Of a stretch of 64,000 bases of DNA, positions 36,161 through 44,718 are shown one piece after another. The stretch covers positions 1 through 64,000 of the forward strand of contig CAVQYV010000010.1 of assembly GCA_963718295.1 (NCBI GenBank), in the 5' to 3' direction. The notes under the pieces were generated by a model. The model was not told where the DNA came from. It saw only the letters and a list, made by a program, of their open reading frames with translations, and ran no database searches. Numbering within the stretch: position 1 is the stretch's first letter; each line of letters starts with the position of its first letter. The position numbers and the translations under genes are program-made. This DNA is from CAVQYV01 sp963718295 [NCBI: uncultured Methylomirabilota bacterium] (GTDB lineage Bacteria; Methylomirabilota; Methylomirabilia; CAVQYV01).

Positions 36161-37726
36161 ATGGCTCAAGATAAGATCAAAGCTCCACCGTTGTCCGATG
36201 CGATCCAATCCAGGAAGATAGGAGACATGATCAAATTCTTTGGCCCGGGTGCGATCATGGCCTCTCTGACGATCGGCTCGGGCGAGACCTTCTTTGCAGC
36301 TCGGGGCGGGGCCGTGTTCGGCTACGCCATCATGTGGACCTTCGTATTGGGGTGCTTCTTCAAGTGGGTCCAGTGCTACACCGCCATGCGCTACCTGACC
36401 CTCACCGGCGAGCATCCCATCGACCGTTGGGCCCATTTCCCCGGCCCCAGAGGGTGGTTCCCCTTCCTGATCGCGGTCCTCAGCATCATGTGTTTTCCTT
36501 TCTGGTTATCCTTCCTGCCCTCCCTCCTGGGAACGCTCTGCAAGTGGATGTTCCATTTCGGGGATCACCTTTGGTGGGGGACCTTCTGGATCGTTTTCTT
36601 CGTCACCTTGACCCTCCTGGGGGGATATAATGCCCTGGAAAAGATCCAGCTGGCGATCATCACCGTGATGCTGGTGGCGATTCTCTTTGCTGCCGTCTAC
36701 TTCAAGCCGGATTGGGGGGCAGTCCTCTCCGGGACCTTCATCCCCCGCATTCCCGACTACGCCCCCTGGATCTTTCAGAAATACCCGGAGGTAGCTGCTC
36801 GACCTCCCTGGGTGGAGGCGACCGTCTATATTGGGGCGATCGGCGGAGGGACCTACGATTACATCGGATATATCGGGATGCTGAGGGAGAAGGACTGGGG
36901 GATGTTGGGACTCCCTAACTTGGCCGAGGTCCAACAGAGGATCCACGAGTTGGAAGAGAAGGGAGACCGAATCCCCCTCTCCGAGGAGGAGGAGGATGTG
37001 AAGACGGCCCTGGCCTGGACCAAGGCCCCCGCCATCGACTCAGTCGTCTCCTTTGCCTCGATCATCATTTTTGCCGCCGGATTCATGATCGGGGGCGCGC
37101 GCCTGCTCCATGCCGAAGAGCTGATTCCCTCCGGGTTGAAGCTCCTGGAATACCAGGCCCAATTTCTCACCCGGATTCACGCCTGGTTGCTGCCCCTTTA
37201 TGATCTGGGCGTCTTCCTGGCGGTCGCGGGAACGGTGTATGGGGCGTATGAGGTCTACACCCGCACCGCTTTCGAGTGCCTGCGCACCGTCTTCCCCGGA
37301 CTGCGAAAGATCACCGTGAAGCAGGTCCGCCCCTGGGTCTGCCTCTATGTAGGCGTGGTCGGCATGTTCCTCATGTGGATGACCCGGCTTCTGCCCAACG
37401 TGAAGCTCATCGATCTGCCCACCCCGGCCGGGATCATCGGAGGGGTCATGACCTGCGGCCTCTGGTGCTTCGCCATGATCTGGACCGATCGAAGATATCT
37501 GCCCAAGCCCTATCAGATGGGGGGTGGCCTGGTCTTCCTGAATGTGATCGCCGGCATCGGCATGACCACCATGGGCCTCAAGGCCTGGTGGGATTACGGG
37601 GCGGACAAGCTCCACGGGGGCTGGACGGGTTATATCTTCCTGGCCGGCATGGTTGTCCTCTCCATGGTCGTCACGGCGATCATCAATAGCTATTACCGGA
37701 GGAAAAAAGCGGCAACGACTTCTTGA
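36161..37726 (+). CDS. Nramp-like divalent metal/LeuT-fold transporter
   Basis: 521 residues with about 11-12 membrane segments. FFGPGAIMASLTIGSGETFF near residue 25 corresponds to the Nramp first helix (GPGxxxAxxxIDPGN), but DPGN is replaced by GSGE, so the metal-binding Asp and Asn are altered. A long hydrophilic loop (about residues 250-290, rich in Glu) is unusual. The protein belongs to the divergent Nramp-related group seen in anaerobes; its substrate may not be a metal. It starts behind TAGGAGG. Confidence 0.75.
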   Translation: MAQDKIKAPPLSDAIQSRKIGDMIKFFGPGAIMASLTIGSGETFFAARGGAVFGYAIMWTFVLGCFFKWVQCYTAMRYLTLTGEHPIDRWAHFPGPRGWFPFLIAVLSIMCFPFWLSFLPSLLGTLCKWMFHFGDHLWWGTFWIVFFVTLTLLGGYNALEKIQLAIITVMLVAILFAAVYFKPDWGAVLSGTFIPRIPDYAPWIFQKYPEVAARPPWVEATVYIGAIGGGTYDYIGYIGMLREKDWGMLGLPNLAEVQQRIHELEEKGDRIPLSEEEEDVKTALAWTKAPAIDSVVSFASIIIFAAGFMIGGARLLHAEELIPSGLKLLEYQAQFLTRIHAWLLPLYDLGVFLAVAGTVYGAYEVYTRTAFECLRTVFPGLRKITVKQVRPWVCLYVGVVGMFLMWMTRLLPNVKLIDLPTPAGIIGGVMTCGLWCFAMIWTDRRYLPKPYQMGGGLVFLNVIAGIGMTTMGLKAWWDYGADKLHGGWTGYIFLAGMVVLSMVVTAIINSYYRRKKAATTS

Positions 37727-37770
37727 TCCCAACAGCGGCACTGCCGCTTCTATTGCGGGGAATAGTGAGG

Positions 37771-37804
37771 CCGCCCTCGGCATTGAAATTGCAGCCGAGG
37801 GCGG
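37771..37804. other. Strong inverted repeat between transporter genes
   Basis: CCGCCCTCGGC and GCCGAGGGCGG (11 bp, perfect) flank a 12 nt loop. No T-tract follows on either strand, so it is not a classical terminator; it may protect the upstream mRNA 3' end or bind a protein. Confidence 0.4.
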
Positions 37805-37899
37805 ACGTCTCCTCGCTGGAGCCGCAATCATTTGGGTCTGCGAGATCTCTCTTGGTTTCCAGTCTATCCTCTTCCCTTCATCCAGCGAACTCTAGCTAA

Positions 37900-40503
37900 A
37901 TGAACAGCAATCCCATCAGCCAGGACCCCAAGAACGCGGGCAAGGCCAGGCGAGTGCTGGGCTCCTGGGCCCGTTTCTCCTATCGCCATCACCGCCTCGT
38001 TTTCCTCCTGGTTTTCCTCTCCCTGATCGTCTCCCTCCTGATCGCCAGTCGCCTCCAGATCAAGACCGACATATTTGGGCTCCTTCCCCAGGACAACGAG
38101 AAGGTGAATACCTTCCGCCAGGTCCTTCGGGATTATGGGAGCATGGACTACCTCCTGGTGGCGATCGAGTCGGAGGAGGGGAGCCCGGCAGATCGATTTG
38201 AAGGCTTCTCCGACCTGTTTGCCGAGGAGCTTCGATCCTCCCCCCTCATCGAATATGTGGAATACCGGATCTGGGAGGAGTCGGAAGATATGCGGCCCCT
38301 CCTGGGCAATGGCCTCCTCTACCTGTCTGAGCCCGAGATCGATTCGTTGGCCCATCGGCTCACCGATCAGGGAATTGCCGAACAGGCACAGCGGATCCAG
38401 GCCCTCCTGCTGACTCCAACGGCCCTGCCCATGAAGAGCCTCATAGAGAAGGATCCCTTCAATATCCTTCCCCTGGTCCAGGATCGCCTGCTCAAACGGG
38501 GGATGGATCTGCGCCTCTATCCCTATGATGGATACTACCTCTGCGAGGATCGGTCCATGCTGCTGATGGTTGCCCGTCCCATCAAGCCGGCGCAGGATCT
38601 CCTCTTCAGCAAGAAATTGATGGAGAGGGTGAAGGCGGCGGAGGGAAAAGCCCGCCAGAGGGTGGAGCAGGAGGATGGCCTCTCCCTGAGCCAGATGAAG
38701 GTGAGCTATGGGGGAGGGTATCTGATCGCCCTCAACGATTCCCAGATCATCCAGAGGGATATCCTGCGCAATTTCCTCACCTCTTTCTTCGGGGTTCTCT
38801 TTCTGTTCCTGCTGGCCTTCCGGACGCTCAAGTCGATCCTGTTTGCGGGCTTGCCTCTGGTGGTGGGCATTTCCTGGACCATGGCCTTTGCCGCCGTGGC
38901 CGTGGGAGAGCTCAATTACGCCACCAGTGGGTTTTCCGCCCTCCTCATCGGGTTGGCCATCGATCTGAACATCGTCCTCTACAATCGTTATCTGGAAGAG
39001 CGGACGGGAGGCAAAGATGCCCCGTCGTCGGTGGATCTGATGCTCGCTGAAACCGGGCGCTCGGTTTTCATCGGGGCCATCACTACGGCCGCCGCCTTCT
39101 TTGCCATGATGGTCACCCGGTTTCGCGGTCTGGCCGAATTGGGCCTCCTCACCGGGACCGGGATCCTCTTCTGTCTTTTGGCCACCTACATCCTGCTCCC
39201 CGCCATGTGCGCCTGGGAGGAAAGCCGAAGGAAGGGGGACATCCGATCTCCGCGGATGAGGTCCTTTGGGCTGGGAAGATCTTTTGCGGTCCTCTCCCGG
39301 GTGCCTCGGGGAATCATCGGGGTCTCCTTGGGGGTGAGCGTCTTCTTGGCCTTCTTTGCCGCCTCCCTCGGCTTCGATGAAGACATCAGCAACATCCGTC
39401 CCCGGCACAATGAAGCCCTGGATCTCCAGGAGAGGATCTCCGAGAAGTTCGGCCTCTCCTATTATCACTTCGTGGTGATCACCGAAAAAAAGACGGTGGA
39501 AGAGGCGTTGGAGGCCAATGAAAGGGTGGCTTCGGCTCTGAGATCCTGGAACCGGAAGGAGGGGATCGTCGGGTTCGACTCCCTGGAGACCCTTCTTCCC
39601 TCGCAAGGCTCCCAGGAGAGGAGGCTGGCCCATATTCGATCCATGCAGGGCCAGGAATTAAACGGAGATCGCATCGCCAGGAGCTTTCGGAAGGCGTTGC
39701 AGGACTCAGGATTGCGACCTGCTGCCTTTGCGGACTACATGAAGAAGTTCCGCGAGTTCCTCTCTCCCTCCCAGAGGATCCGCTGGGAGGAGGTGAAGAA
39801 ATCCTCCCTGGGGCGGATCCTGAGTCGGTACCTGAAGGTGGATGATCAGGGGGTTCGGATAGCCACCTATGTCTATCAGGAGCGGAGCTCGTGGAAGGCG
39901 GGCCCACCTGCCCAGTTGGTGGCAGAGTTGATTTCCCTCGGCTCGGTGAAGGTGTCAGGGGTCAATATCCTCTCCCAGGAATTGAAGAGCAAGGTGTACC
40001 AGGATGCGAAATGGGCTACCCTACTTGCCTTGCTGGGGGTGTGCCTCCTCCTGTATCTGGACTTCAGGAACCTGAAGGACACCCTCCTGTCGCTGATTCC
40101 CCTCGGTTTTGGTGTCCTCTGGATGTTCGGGCTCATGGATCTCTTCGGAATGAAGCTCAACCTCATGAATATCTTCGCCGTGATCATGATCCTGGGCATC
40201 GGGGTCGATTATGGGGTCCATATCCTGCACCGGTATTATGAGGGAGGAAAATTAGACGCAGCATTGGCCCTCAATCAGGTAGGAAAAGCGATTTTGATGG
40301 CAGCAATGACTACAACCGTCGGCTTCGGCACCATCACCTATTCCGATTATCCCGGCCTCGTCAGCATGGGGATCGCCACAGTCATAGGAGTCACAACATG
40401 CACAGTCGCCTCTCTTGTTCTCCTCCCGGCGGTCCTCACCCTCTTGGCAAGATCTGGTGATTCCCACTCGGCCGGAGCACTCCCCCCAGGTCGAAGATCA
40501 TAG
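37900..40503 (+). CDS. RND-superfamily exporter, MMPL/HpnN type
   Basis: 867 residues with the two-fold RND layout: one helix near residue 30, a periplasmic domain (about 60-270), five helices, a second periplasmic domain and a final helix bundle. LLIGLAIDLNIVLYNRYLEE and ILGIGVDYGVHILHRYYE are the fourth-helix repeats holding the proton-relay Asp residues. Such proteins move lipids such as hopanoids or sterols across the envelope. No hopanoid gene lies nearby. Its last codons lie 13 nt before the nhaD copy 2 start, so the two may be co-transcribed. Confidence 0.85.
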   Translation: MNSNPISQDPKNAGKARRVLGSWARFSYRHHRLVFLLVFLSLIVSLLIASRLQIKTDIFGLLPQDNEKVNTFRQVLRDYGSMDYLLVAIESEEGSPADRFEGFSDLFAEELRSSPLIEYVEYRIWEESEDMRPLLGNGLLYLSEPEIDSLAHRLTDQGIAEQAQRIQALLLTPTALPMKSLIEKDPFNILPLVQDRLLKRGMDLRLYPYDGYYLCEDRSMLLMVARPIKPAQDLLFSKKLMERVKAAEGKARQRVEQEDGLSLSQMKVSYGGGYLIALNDSQIIQRDILRNFLTSFFGVLFLFLLAFRTLKSILFAGLPLVVGISWTMAFAAVAVGELNYATSGFSALLIGLAIDLNIVLYNRYLEERTGGKDAPSSVDLMLAETGRSVFIGAITTAAAFFAMMVTRFRGLAELGLLTGTGILFCLLATYILLPAMCAWEESRRKGDIRSPRMRSFGLGRSFAVLSRVPRGIIGVSLGVSVFLAFFAASLGFDEDISNIRPRHNEALDLQERISEKFGLSYYHFVVITEKKTVEEALEANERVASALRSWNRKEGIVGFDSLETLLPSQGSQERRLAHIRSMQGQELNGDRIARSFRKALQDSGLRPAAFADYMKKFREFLSPSQRIRWEEVKKSSLGRILSRYLKVDDQGVRIATYVYQERSSWKAGPPAQLVAELISLGSVKVSGVNILSQELKSKVYQDAKWATLLALLGVCLLLYLDFRNLKDTLLSLIPLGFGVLWMFGLMDLFGMKLNLMNIFAVIMILGIGVDYGVHILHRYYEGGKLDAALALNQVGKAILMAAMTTTVGFGTITYSDYPGLVSMGIATVIGVTTCTVASLVLLPAVLTLLARSGDSHSAGALPPGRRS

Positions 40504-40514
40504 GAGGATTACGA

Positions 40515-41835
40515 TTTTGTCCCTCAGAATGCTTTTGCTGACAGCCATGCTTTCCCTTCTCCCATCGTTTTGCCTTGCGGCGGTGGGAATGGTAAATGCT
40601 GTTCCGGCCATTTTCGGGATTCGCATCGAGTTCATCCTCTTTGCCCTGACGCTGGTGGGAGTCGCTTTGTTCCACCGACACACCATGTATGTCGCCCTCA
40701 TAGGGCTCGGCAGCATTCTGGCATTCAAGTTCCTTTTTGTGGGGGGCTTTACTCTATTGGGACACCTCCTGGGGCATGGGCAAGAGGAGGGGGAATGGAG
40801 GATCTTGCTGAATCTTCTCGGCCTTCTTTTGGGCTTCGCCATCCTAGCCAGGCACTTCGAAGAGTCCAGGCTGCCCGATAACCTGCCCAACTTCCTGCCT
40901 GATGGATGGAAAGGCGGGTTCGTACTCCTCTTAATGATCGCTGTCCTCTCCTCATTCCTTGACAATATTGCTGGCGCCATGATCGGTGGGACGATTGCCA
41001 GGATCGTATTCAAGGGAAAATTGCATATCGGCTTCCTGGCCGGGATCGTGGCCGCATCCAACGCAGGAGGGTCCGGCAGCGTGGTGGGGGATACAACGAC
41101 CACCCTCATGTGGATCGATGGTGTGAGTCCGCTGCAGGTCATTCATGCCTTCGTGGCCGCCATCCCGGCGTTGTTCATCTTCGGGATTGCGGCAGCCAAG
41201 CAGCAGGACAAGCTGCAGCCGATCGTGGAGACCAACGTCGATATCAAGGTCGATTACGGTAAACTGTTCATCGTTTTCATGATCCTGGTCGGGGCGATTG
41301 CCACCAACTGGCTCCTTGACTTCCCGGCAGCGGGGGTGTGGATTGGTATTATCCTTGGGGCTTTCATCAGGCCGACACCCTGGAAGGAAATGAAAAACGC
41401 CTGGATGGGAACGGTCTTCCTCATGTCCCTGGTCACCTGCGCCTCTCTTATGCCGGTAGAGGATTTACCCCCGGCTTCCTGGGTCACTACCTTCGCGCTC
41501 GGCTTCGTCTCGGCGGTCTTTGACAATATCCCATTGACCAAACTTTGCTTGGTGCAGGGCGGCTACGATTGGGGCATGCTCGCTTATACGGTTGGATTCG
41601 GTGGTTCCATGATCTGGTTCGGCTCCTCCGCCGGCGTAGCCCTGTCCAACCAGTATCCTGAAACCCGCTCGGCTGTAGCTTACGTGAAGAGCGGATGGCA
41701 TGTCGCGGTGGCTTACATCGTGGGTTTCTTCATTCTTCTCGGCACTCTGGGTTGGTCTCCCGCTCCGAAGAGATCGGATCTGCAAAAATCAGAAATTCCT
41801 GTGGTGCAGATGGTTGAAAGGTGAGCCATCCACCG
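40515..41835 (+). repeat. 1.32 kb direct repeat, copy 2 (nhaD)
   Basis: Partner of 31562-32883. It begins 12 nt after the stop of the MMPL gene and ends just past the nhaD stop. This copy keeps the open reading frame. Confidence 0.9.
40517..41824 (+). CDS. nhaD: NhaD-type Na+/H+ antiporter, intact copy
   Basis: About 435 residues from TTG 40517, which has GGAGG 9 nt upstream; ATG 40529 is an alternative. Ion-transporter-superfamily features are LDNIAGAMIGGTIARIV, AASNAGGSGSVVGDTTTTLM (in part) and VFDNIPLTKLCLVQGGYDWG (in part), the two inverted halves with conserved Asp-Asn pairs. NhaD antiporters exchange Na+ or Li+ for H+ at the inner membrane. The N-terminus carries a signal-like helix ending CLAAVG. 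It follows the MMPL exporter by 13 nt. Confidence 0.9.
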   Translation: MSLRMLLLTAMLSLLPSFCLAAVGMVNAVPAIFGIRIEFILFALTLVGVALFHRHTMYVALIGLGSILAFKFLFVGGFTLLGHLLGHGQEEGEWRILLNLLGLLLGFAILARHFEESRLPDNLPNFLPDGWKGGFVLLLMIAVLSSFLDNIAGAMIGGTIARIVFKGKLHIGFLAGIVAASNAGGSGSVVGDTTTTLMWIDGVSPLQVIHAFVAAIPALFIFGIAAAKQQDKLQPIVETNVDIKVDYGKLFIVFMILVGAIATNWLLDFPAAGVWIGIILGAFIRPTPWKEMKNAWMGTVFLMSLVTCASLMPVEDLPPASWVTTFALGFVSAVFDNIPLTKLCLVQGGYDWGMLAYTVGFGGSMIWFGSSAGVALSNQYPETRSAVAYVKSGWHVAVAYIVGFFILLGTLGWSPAPKRSDLQKSEIPVVQMVER

Positions 41836-41984
41836 TACAAAAGCTGAACTGAGAAGGCCCGGAAAGTGGGGAGAATTTTGCAGCAAATTGGGGAAAGTTG
41901 CCGAAGCACACCGTCCAAGCCCGCCCGATCAAGAAAGCCCGCCTAGAGTCTGCGACAGAATCGGGAAAGACCCTGAAATTTCCC

Positions 41985-42013
41985 TTGACAAGGGATGATA
42001 TCTCAGTTATATT
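41985..42013 (+). promoter_or_regulatory. Promoter and likely operator of the ArsR-family gene
   Basis: TTGACA (41985-41990), 17 nt spacer, TATATT (42008-42013). Just downstream GAATATTCGAATAG is a near-palindrome of the kind bound by ArsR/SmtB repressors, so autoregulation is likely. Confidence 0.6.
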
Positions 42014-42041
42014 GTTATTAGAATATTCGAATAGGCGGATA

Positions 42042-42359
42042 ATGAAGGAAGAGAACTCGTTGAATTTTGAAGAAGAAGCGGATCTGCTCCGGATGCTGGG
42101 CCATCCCACTCGCCTGAAGATCCTGCAGGTCCTGCAGGAAGAGGAGCGGTGCGTAAAGAATATTTGGGAAAGGCTCGGCCTGAATCAAGCCAATGTCTCT
42201 CAACATCTGGCCATGATGAAGCACAAGGGTATTCTGGGCGCGGCCCGGCGGGGAGGAAGAACCTGCTACTTCATCAAAGACCAGAGGGCTATTGAGGTCT
42301 TGAATTGCATCCGAGACCAGATGAGCGACCACGAAGAAAAGAGGGCGCCAGCCTTATAG
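42042..42359 (+). CDS. ArsR-family transcriptional regulator
   Basis: 105 residues from ATG 42042. It has LLRMLGHPTRLKILQVLQEE, then CVKNIWERLGLNQANVSQHL (recognition helix) and ARRGGRTCYFI (wing). A Cys in EERCVKN precedes the recognition helix as in ArsR metal or redox sensors, though the classical ELCVCDL motif is not exact. Two further Cys (RTCYF, LNCIRD) could sense thiol-reactive agents. It probably represses its own operon with the thioredoxin-fold gene 15 nt downstream. Confidence 0.88.
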   Translation: MKEENSLNFEEEADLLRMLGHPTRLKILQVLQEEERCVKNIWERLGLNQANVSQHLAMMKHKGILGAARRGGRTCYFIKDQRAIEVLNCIRDQMSDHEEKRAPAL

Positions 42360-42374
42360 ATCGGGAGGAAAGGG

Positions 42375-42923
42375 ATGAAAAAGGAATTGCGGGAAGGGAT
42401 CGTTGGACGATGGCTTATCATGCTGGCCCTGATGGCTTGCTTTTCCCTCTGGGCCATACCGGCTGGAGTTTCGAAGACGACTGAAGGGGTAAATTGGCAC
42501 GCCTATGAGGAAGGAGTAAAAAAGGCTCAGGACAGCAATAAGCCTATCGTGTTGCACTTTTATACCGATTGGTGCGGATGGTGCAAGAAGATGGACCGCG
42601 AGACTTTTGCCAATCCCCGGATTCAGGAGGTTATGAATTTGAATTTCATCCCCATCAAGGTCAACGCCGAATCGAAGGAAATGATCAAGGTGGATGGGAA
42701 AGAGGTCAAAACCTCCGCACTGGCACGCAGTTTGAAAGTGGTGGGCTTCCCCACCACCCTGTTCCTCGAATCGAATGGAGCCGATATTGGGTCAGTGCCT
42801 GGCTATATCGACCAGGACCGGATGCGCAAGATACTGGTCTACGTCCAGGAGAAGGCCTACAAGAAGATGAGTTTTGACGAGTTCACCAAACAGCGAATGG
42901 AATTTCGGAGTACCGGTCATTAG
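42375..42923 (+). CDS. Exported thioredoxin-fold protein (thiol reductase-like)
   Basis: 182 residues with a signal peptide (MLALMACFSLWAIPAG region). FYTDWCGWCKKMDRETF has the CxxC active site CGWC, and VVGFPTTLFLESNG contains the cis-Pro loop. This matches SoxW/DsbD-C-type periplasmic thioredoxins (DUF255-like lineage). It would keep a periplasmic or outer-membrane protein reduced, or act in cytochrome c assembly. It probably shares a transcript with the ArsR gene and the FmdB-like gene that starts 14 nt later. Confidence 0.88.
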   Translation: MKKELREGIVGRWLIMLALMACFSLWAIPAGVSKTTEGVNWHAYEEGVKKAQDSNKPIVLHFYTDWCGWCKKMDRETFANPRIQEVMNLNFIPIKVNAESKEMIKVDGKEVKTSALARSLKVVGFPTTLFLESNGADIGSVPGYIDQDRMRKILVYVQEKAYKKMSFDEFTKQRMEFRSTGH

Positions 42924-42937
42924 GAGGAGAAGAGACC

Positions 42938-43147
42938 ATGCCCATCTATGAATATCGGTGTAAGAGGTGTGAGAACTTGGCCGAGGTATTGCACAGGTCC
43001 AGCCGAGAGGAAAAGGCATTGAGTTGCCCCGCTTGTGGGCACGATGAGATGGAGCGCCAATTCTCCTGCTTTTCCAGCGGCAGGGGCTCGGGGGGAAATG
43101 CAGGATCTGAATCCGGATCGTGCAAGCCCTCTTCCGGCTTTCGCTGA
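42938..43147 (+). CDS. FmdB-family zinc-ribbon protein
   Basis: 69 residues. MPIYEYRCKRCENLAEVLHR and LSCPACGHDEMERQFSCF (CxxC twice) form the FmdB regulatory-protein zinc ribbon; the C-terminus is Gly/Ser rich. FmdB was first linked to formamidase/amidase regulation, but most members have no known role. A ribosome site (AGGAGGAGA) precedes the start. Confidence 0.9.
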   Translation: MPIYEYRCKRCENLAEVLHRSSREEKALSCPACGHDEMERQFSCFSSGRGSGGNAGSESGSCKPSSGFR

Positions 43148-43220
43148 GGCTGATCCGGAGGGGCGGTCGGCCCCACCATTTTTCGGATCCTATCTACACT
43201 TCGCATTGAAGGGACCTGGC

Positions 43221-43331
43221 ATGAATCACGCAGCACATCCGATGTTTTCGACTTTGGTTCTGCTCCTATTTCTTTTGGCCTGGCTTCTGCTCATGGGCTA
43301 TATCCTCCCCAAGTTGGGGATCCCCACCTGA
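43221..43331 (+). CDS. Small single-span membrane peptide, 36 residues
   Basis: ATG 43221 opens MNHAAHPMFSTLVLLLFLLA, continuing hydrophobic through WLLLMGYILPKLG. It has one predicted membrane helix and a short tail. GAAGGGACC lies upstream. No family is recognised; it could be a small membrane regulator, or a chance frame. Confidence 0.4.
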   Translation: MNHAAHPMFSTLVLLLFLLAWLLLMGYILPKLGIPT

Positions 43332-43494
43332 ATTTCCCCCCAATGCCGGGTCGAGGATCGACCCCAGGGGAAAAAAGCTGATTTCTCTTCTAAAGATCCG
43401 AATGCTTCCTCCTCACAAGGGAGCAATGCGCCCACCTTGTCTTCTCCTCCGAAAAAGGAGGGGTCTGGCTCGAGATGAGCTATCGCAATCCACA

Positions 43495-43528
43495 AAAAGG
43501 GGCCAGGCAAATTTGCCTGGCCCCTTTT
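43495..43528. terminator. Bidirectional intrinsic terminator
   Basis: AAAAGGGGCCAGGCAAA and TTTGCCTGGCCCCTTTT form a perfect 17 bp stem with A- and T-tracts. It separates the plus-strand FmdB/peptide genes from the minus-strand thioredoxin gene ending at 43562. Confidence 0.85.
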
Positions 43529-43561
43529 CCTTCCCTGAGACCTGCGAGACCCACCAACCAC

Positions 43562-44011
43562 CTACACCCGGCTGAGACGCCTCTCGATTTCTGCCCGGGG
43601 AATGGTTCCCACCATGCGGTCCACCAATTTCCCCCCCCTGAAGATCAGAAGGGTAGGAATGCTCAAGATTCCATAACTGGCGGTTACCTCCGGATTATCA
43701 TCGGTGTTGAGCTTGGCCACCTTTACCCTGCCGGAGTATTTCCTCGCCAATTGGTCAATGGTAGGAGCGACGATCCGGCACGGTCCGCACCACGGCGCCC
43801 AACAATCCACCAACACCGGGATCTGGGATTTGATCACTTCCTTTTCGAAACTGCGATCATCCACTTCGATCGGCTTGCCGTTGTTGGAATCTCCCAGGAG
43901 GAGCGGCCTTCTGCATCTGCCGCAGCGCAGCGTTCCCCCATTCCGTGCCTGAGGGACACGATTGGTTGTCCCGCAACTTTTACAAATCATATGATCATGT
44001 TGTGCGATCAT
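43562..44011 (-). CDS. trxC: Thioredoxin 2 (zinc-ribbon thioredoxin)
   Basis: 149 residues. The N-terminal zinc ribbon has MICKSCGTTNRVP and LRCGRCRRPL (two CxxC). The thioredoxin domain has VDCWAPWCGPCRIVAPTIDQ with the WCGPC active site and SIPTLLIF with cis-Pro. TrxC reduces disulfides in the cytoplasm and responds to oxidative stress in E. coli. It is preceded by a small zinc-ribbon gene on the same strand, 55 nt away. Confidence 0.93.
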   Translation of the reverse strand: MIAQHDHMICKSCGTTNRVPQARNGGTLRCGRCRRPLLLGDSNNGKPIEVDDRSFEKEVIKSQIPVLVDCWAPWCGPCRIVAPTIDQLARKYSGRVKVAKLNTDDNPEVTASYGILSIPTLLIFRGGKLVDRMVGTIPRAEIERRLSRV

Positions 44012-44066
44012 CCCAACACCTCGCTCTTCAAGCTGACTGATTCAGGCCCCCGGCCTTCTCTTACCT

Positions 44067-44261
44067 TCAGCCAAAGGACAGAGAGCATCGATTCTTCCGA
44101 AGCAATCTTAGCCAATCGAAATCGACCCTCTCTTGGGCCGGACCTTTCTCCAAAAGCTCCTCGCGGCCACAATGGGGACAGCTACCTTGCTCCTTCGTAT
44201 CTTTCTCCGACTGATAGCGCTCAAAGGAATGAAGACAGGATGGACATTCGTATTCGATCAT
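44067..44261 (-). CDS. Small zinc-ribbon protein (FmdB-like)
   Basis: 64 residues from ATG 44261. MIEYECPSCLHSFERYQ and GSCPHCGREELLE form a four-Cys zinc ribbon close to FmdB. The ribosome site GGGGAGG is 14 nt away, a little far. A longer frame to 44393 lacks homology. The function is unknown; it lies directly before trxC and may be co-expressed. Confidence 0.7.
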   Translation of the reverse strand: MIEYECPSCLHSFERYQSEKDTKEQGSCPHCGREELLEKGPAQERVDFDWLRLLRKNRCSLSFG

Positions 44262-44472
44262 CGGCAATGTGGTCACCTCCCCTCTATCCAATAATGATGC
44301 AGGGATGAAAGGGGAGGTTGCAGAGGAAGGACAAAGAAAGAAAAGCCGAGGATGGACAAACAAAGAAGATCCAGCGAGGGAGGGCGAGTCCACGGAAGGC
44401 CAAGTGGCCAGAGGGAATGCATTACTTCCGGGAGGATGAAATCGTACTTCTACACCATTCCCGGAGGGCCCT

Positions 44473-44718
44473 TCAGCCCGTCTGACCCTTCCACCGGTCT
44501 CGCAGAAGGCGCTGAAGGCGATCTTTCACCTCTGGAGGTATCTGGTACTCTTCGGGCAGGTTGTCCTTGAAGAGGGCGATCGTCTTGCGGGTACCATCTA
44601 TCACCACTCGGCAGGGCTCACAGCCCTCCAAGTGTGCCTCGATATCTACGCAGAGGGATTCGTCCAGTTCCCCATCCACAAAATCCGACAGGACTTCCAA
44701 AAGGTCCTTACAGTGCAC
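44473..44718 (-). CDS. Zinc-finger anti-sigma factor (zf-HC2)
   Basis: 81 residues. MHCKDLLEVLSDFVDGELDE and the HLEGCEPC motif (HxxxCxxC) are the zinc-binding anti-sigma domain (ZAS), which in relatives such as RsrA or ChrR senses redox or metal state. There is no membrane helix, so it is a soluble sensor. It overlaps the sigma factor gene by 11 nt. Confidence 0.9.
   Translation of the reverse strand: MHCKDLLEVLSDFVDGELDESLCVDIEAHLEGCEPCRVVIDGTRKTIALFKDNLPEEYQIPPEVKDRLQRLLRDRWKGQTG

Noticed and set aside
37864-39633. 589-residue minus-strand frame opposite the MMPL exporter
   Set aside because: It is a His/Gly/Glu-rich shadow of the exporter gene, with no recognisable domain.
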